A DNA stretch of 64,000 bases from Verrucomicrobiaceae bacterium UBA2429 (GTDB lineage Bacteria; Verrucomicrobiota; Verrucomicrobiia; Verrucomicrobiales; Verrucomicrobiaceae): NCBI GenBank assembly GCA_002343505.1, contig DDQZ01000070.1:1-64000 (forward strand), in the 5' to 3' direction. Position numbers and translations under genes: made by a program. This document shows positions 63,070 through 64,000 of the stretch, one piece after another. Below the pieces are notes generated by a model, which did not search any database, had not been told where the DNA came from, and was given only the letters and a program-made list of their open reading frames with translations. Numbering within the stretch: position 1 is the stretch's first letter; each line of letters begins with the position of its first letter.

Positions 63070-64000
63070 TTAGCGCTGGATGGTGAAATCGGGGCTGGTC
63101 AGGATCAGGTGGATGATGGAGCGGATGCGGTCTTTGCGGCTGGCGATGGAAGGATTGGTCGCGGAGTTGGACCCCTGGTTATAGACGACGGTGGAAACGT
63201 GGGCGGTGCTGACATTGATTCCCGCGATGCTCGAGCATGTCACGCCGTTGACGGTGAACTGGGTGTCGCTGATGCGGTTGATGGTGCGCGTCGTCGTGCT
63301 GCTGCCAAAGGTGCCCGCCGGCGAGAAGGTGCCGCCGGTCACGCCGCTGATGCATACCGTGTCCCCGGTATTGAGGTTGTGCGGCACCGTCGTGTTCACG
63401 ATGCAAGGGTTCGAGCCATTCGTGGCGATCGAGGCGATCTGTGTGGAGACGAAATTCCTGATGATCTGCTTGGCCTGGGCGGACAACTGGTTGGCGGTGA
63501 GCAGGACGCTCAGTTGATCAATCAACGCAGCGATGTTCTGGTTGTGTGTCCAGGGTACGGTGCTGGCTGTAGGCGCGCCAAGGCCGATATCGGATGAGAC
63601 GTTGGGGGAACCGTGCGTTGTCCACGGGCTGAAGCTCATGATCAGGGCGTTGGAGCCGTTGTTGAAGCTGCTGATGTTGTCCAGGCCGCTGCCGAAGGCG
63701 CCGTTGTAGATGAAGTTGGCCTGGCGGATGACGCTGGTCTCGGCGGTCTCCTGGAACTCCGGCGTCGTGATGCCCTGTGAGGCAAGCGCTCCTGGGAACT
63801 TGAAGTCTGGCAGGTAGAAGTTGAACACCGTGGGCGAGTTGATCGGCGCCTGGTCAAGCTCCAGCGTGGTGTTGCCCATGGAGAAGGTGCTGGGGCGCGC
63901 ACCCACGTTGCCATTGCGGGTGAGAGGCAGGGACTTGAGCGGGAACTGATAGACGCTGTTGAAGCCCTGGGCGTTGTTGCCGAGACCCAGCGCGGTGTTG
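63070..64000 (-). CDS. DUF1800 family protein, partial (C-terminal part)
   Basis: The frame is open to the right edge; about 309 C-terminal residues are visible. The DUF1800 hallmark NSPTVFNFYLPDFKFPGALA is followed by TTPEFQETAETSVIRQANF, and the protein ends RIRSIIHLILTSPDFTIQR. Between two helices there is an extra beta-rich insert of about 80 residues (VPHNLNTGDTVCISGVTGGT, RTINRISDTQFTVNGVTCSS) with the look of an FCCH/tail-fibre-like small domain. DUF1800 proteins are exported and always paired with DUF1501; their function is unknown. First gene of the run DUF1800-DUF1501-GspG-like. Confidence 0.9.
   Translation of the reverse strand, partial: NTALGLGNNAQGFNSVYQFPLKSLPLTRNGNVGARPSTFSMGNTTLELDQAPINSPTVFNFYLPDFKFPGALASQGITTPEFQETAETSVIRQANFIYNGAFGSGLDNISSFNNGSNALIMSFSPWTTHGSPNVSSDIGLGAPTASTVPWTHNQNIAALIDQLSVLLTANQLSAQAKQIIRNFVSTQIASIATNGSNPCIVNTTVPHNLNTGDTVCISGVTGGTFSPAGTFGSSTTTRTINRISDTQFTVNGVTCSSIAGINVSTAHVSTVVYNQGSNSATNPSIASRKDRIRSIIHLILTSPDFTIQR

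Overview
The window looks like chromosome of a member of the Verrucomicrobiota, probably Verrucomicrobiaceae (Prosthecobacter/Verrucomicrobium-like). The DNA is GC-rich. The marker families are a PVC-type membrane-bound dehydrogenase with a fused cytochrome c, a DUF1800/DUF1501 pair, GloVer tandem repeats, a Cys-type sulfatase and many very large secreted multidomain proteins. The genus is inferred from gene families, not from an rRNA gene.

Layout. 1-6.9 kb: edge of a GYF-like gene, a YraN-family nuclease-like protein, a lipoprotein, a UbiA-like membrane protein, dprA, a CHASE2-adenylate cyclase and two small unknown proteins with opposite charge. 7-9.3 kb: a sulfatase, a 21-bp tandem array of near-palindromes, and a stray copy of the 3' end of tex. 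9.3-26 kb: a GloVer-repeat secreted protein, tex, a kexin-like subtilase, and a 1597-residue PVC dehydrogenase. 26-34.6 kb: an SNase-like protein, a P-type cation ATPase, a PIG-L deacetylase, small membrane proteins, a zinc alcohol dehydrogenase, alr and a TPMT-like methyltransferase. 34.6-39.1 kb: a fused HyuA-HyuB hydantoinase/oxoprolinase coupled to a TPR protein. 39.2-42.9 kb: a di-heme peroxidase, a terminator, a tRNA 3' fragment, a dead integrase and glmM. 42.9-50 kb: an unknown membrane-anchored protein, a CNNM/CorC protein, mrpCDEFG without mrpAB, and an EEP-family protein. 50-54.8 kb: an ExbB/TolQ channel with two TPR proteins. 54.9-60.9 kb: a divergent metal-related locus, with a heavy-metal-binding-like protein on one side and an MbnP-MbnH fusion plus a PQQ-type sugar dehydrogenase on the other. 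61-64 kb: DUF1800, DUF1501 and a GspG-like protein.

The least ordinary features are (i) palindromic elements of at least three sequence types lying in frame inside coding genes, including an 83-bp element present twice in the hydantoinase gene; (ii) a 21-bp array whose units are near-palindromes, so that it can encode heptad repeats on either strand; (iii) direct repeats of the tex 3' end flanking the GloVer gene; (iv) a single protein joining MbnP-like and MbnH-like domains, which are separate partners in methanobactin operons; and (v) an integrase relic next to a tRNA 3' end. No complete tRNA, rRNA, intact transposase or CRISPR array was seen.
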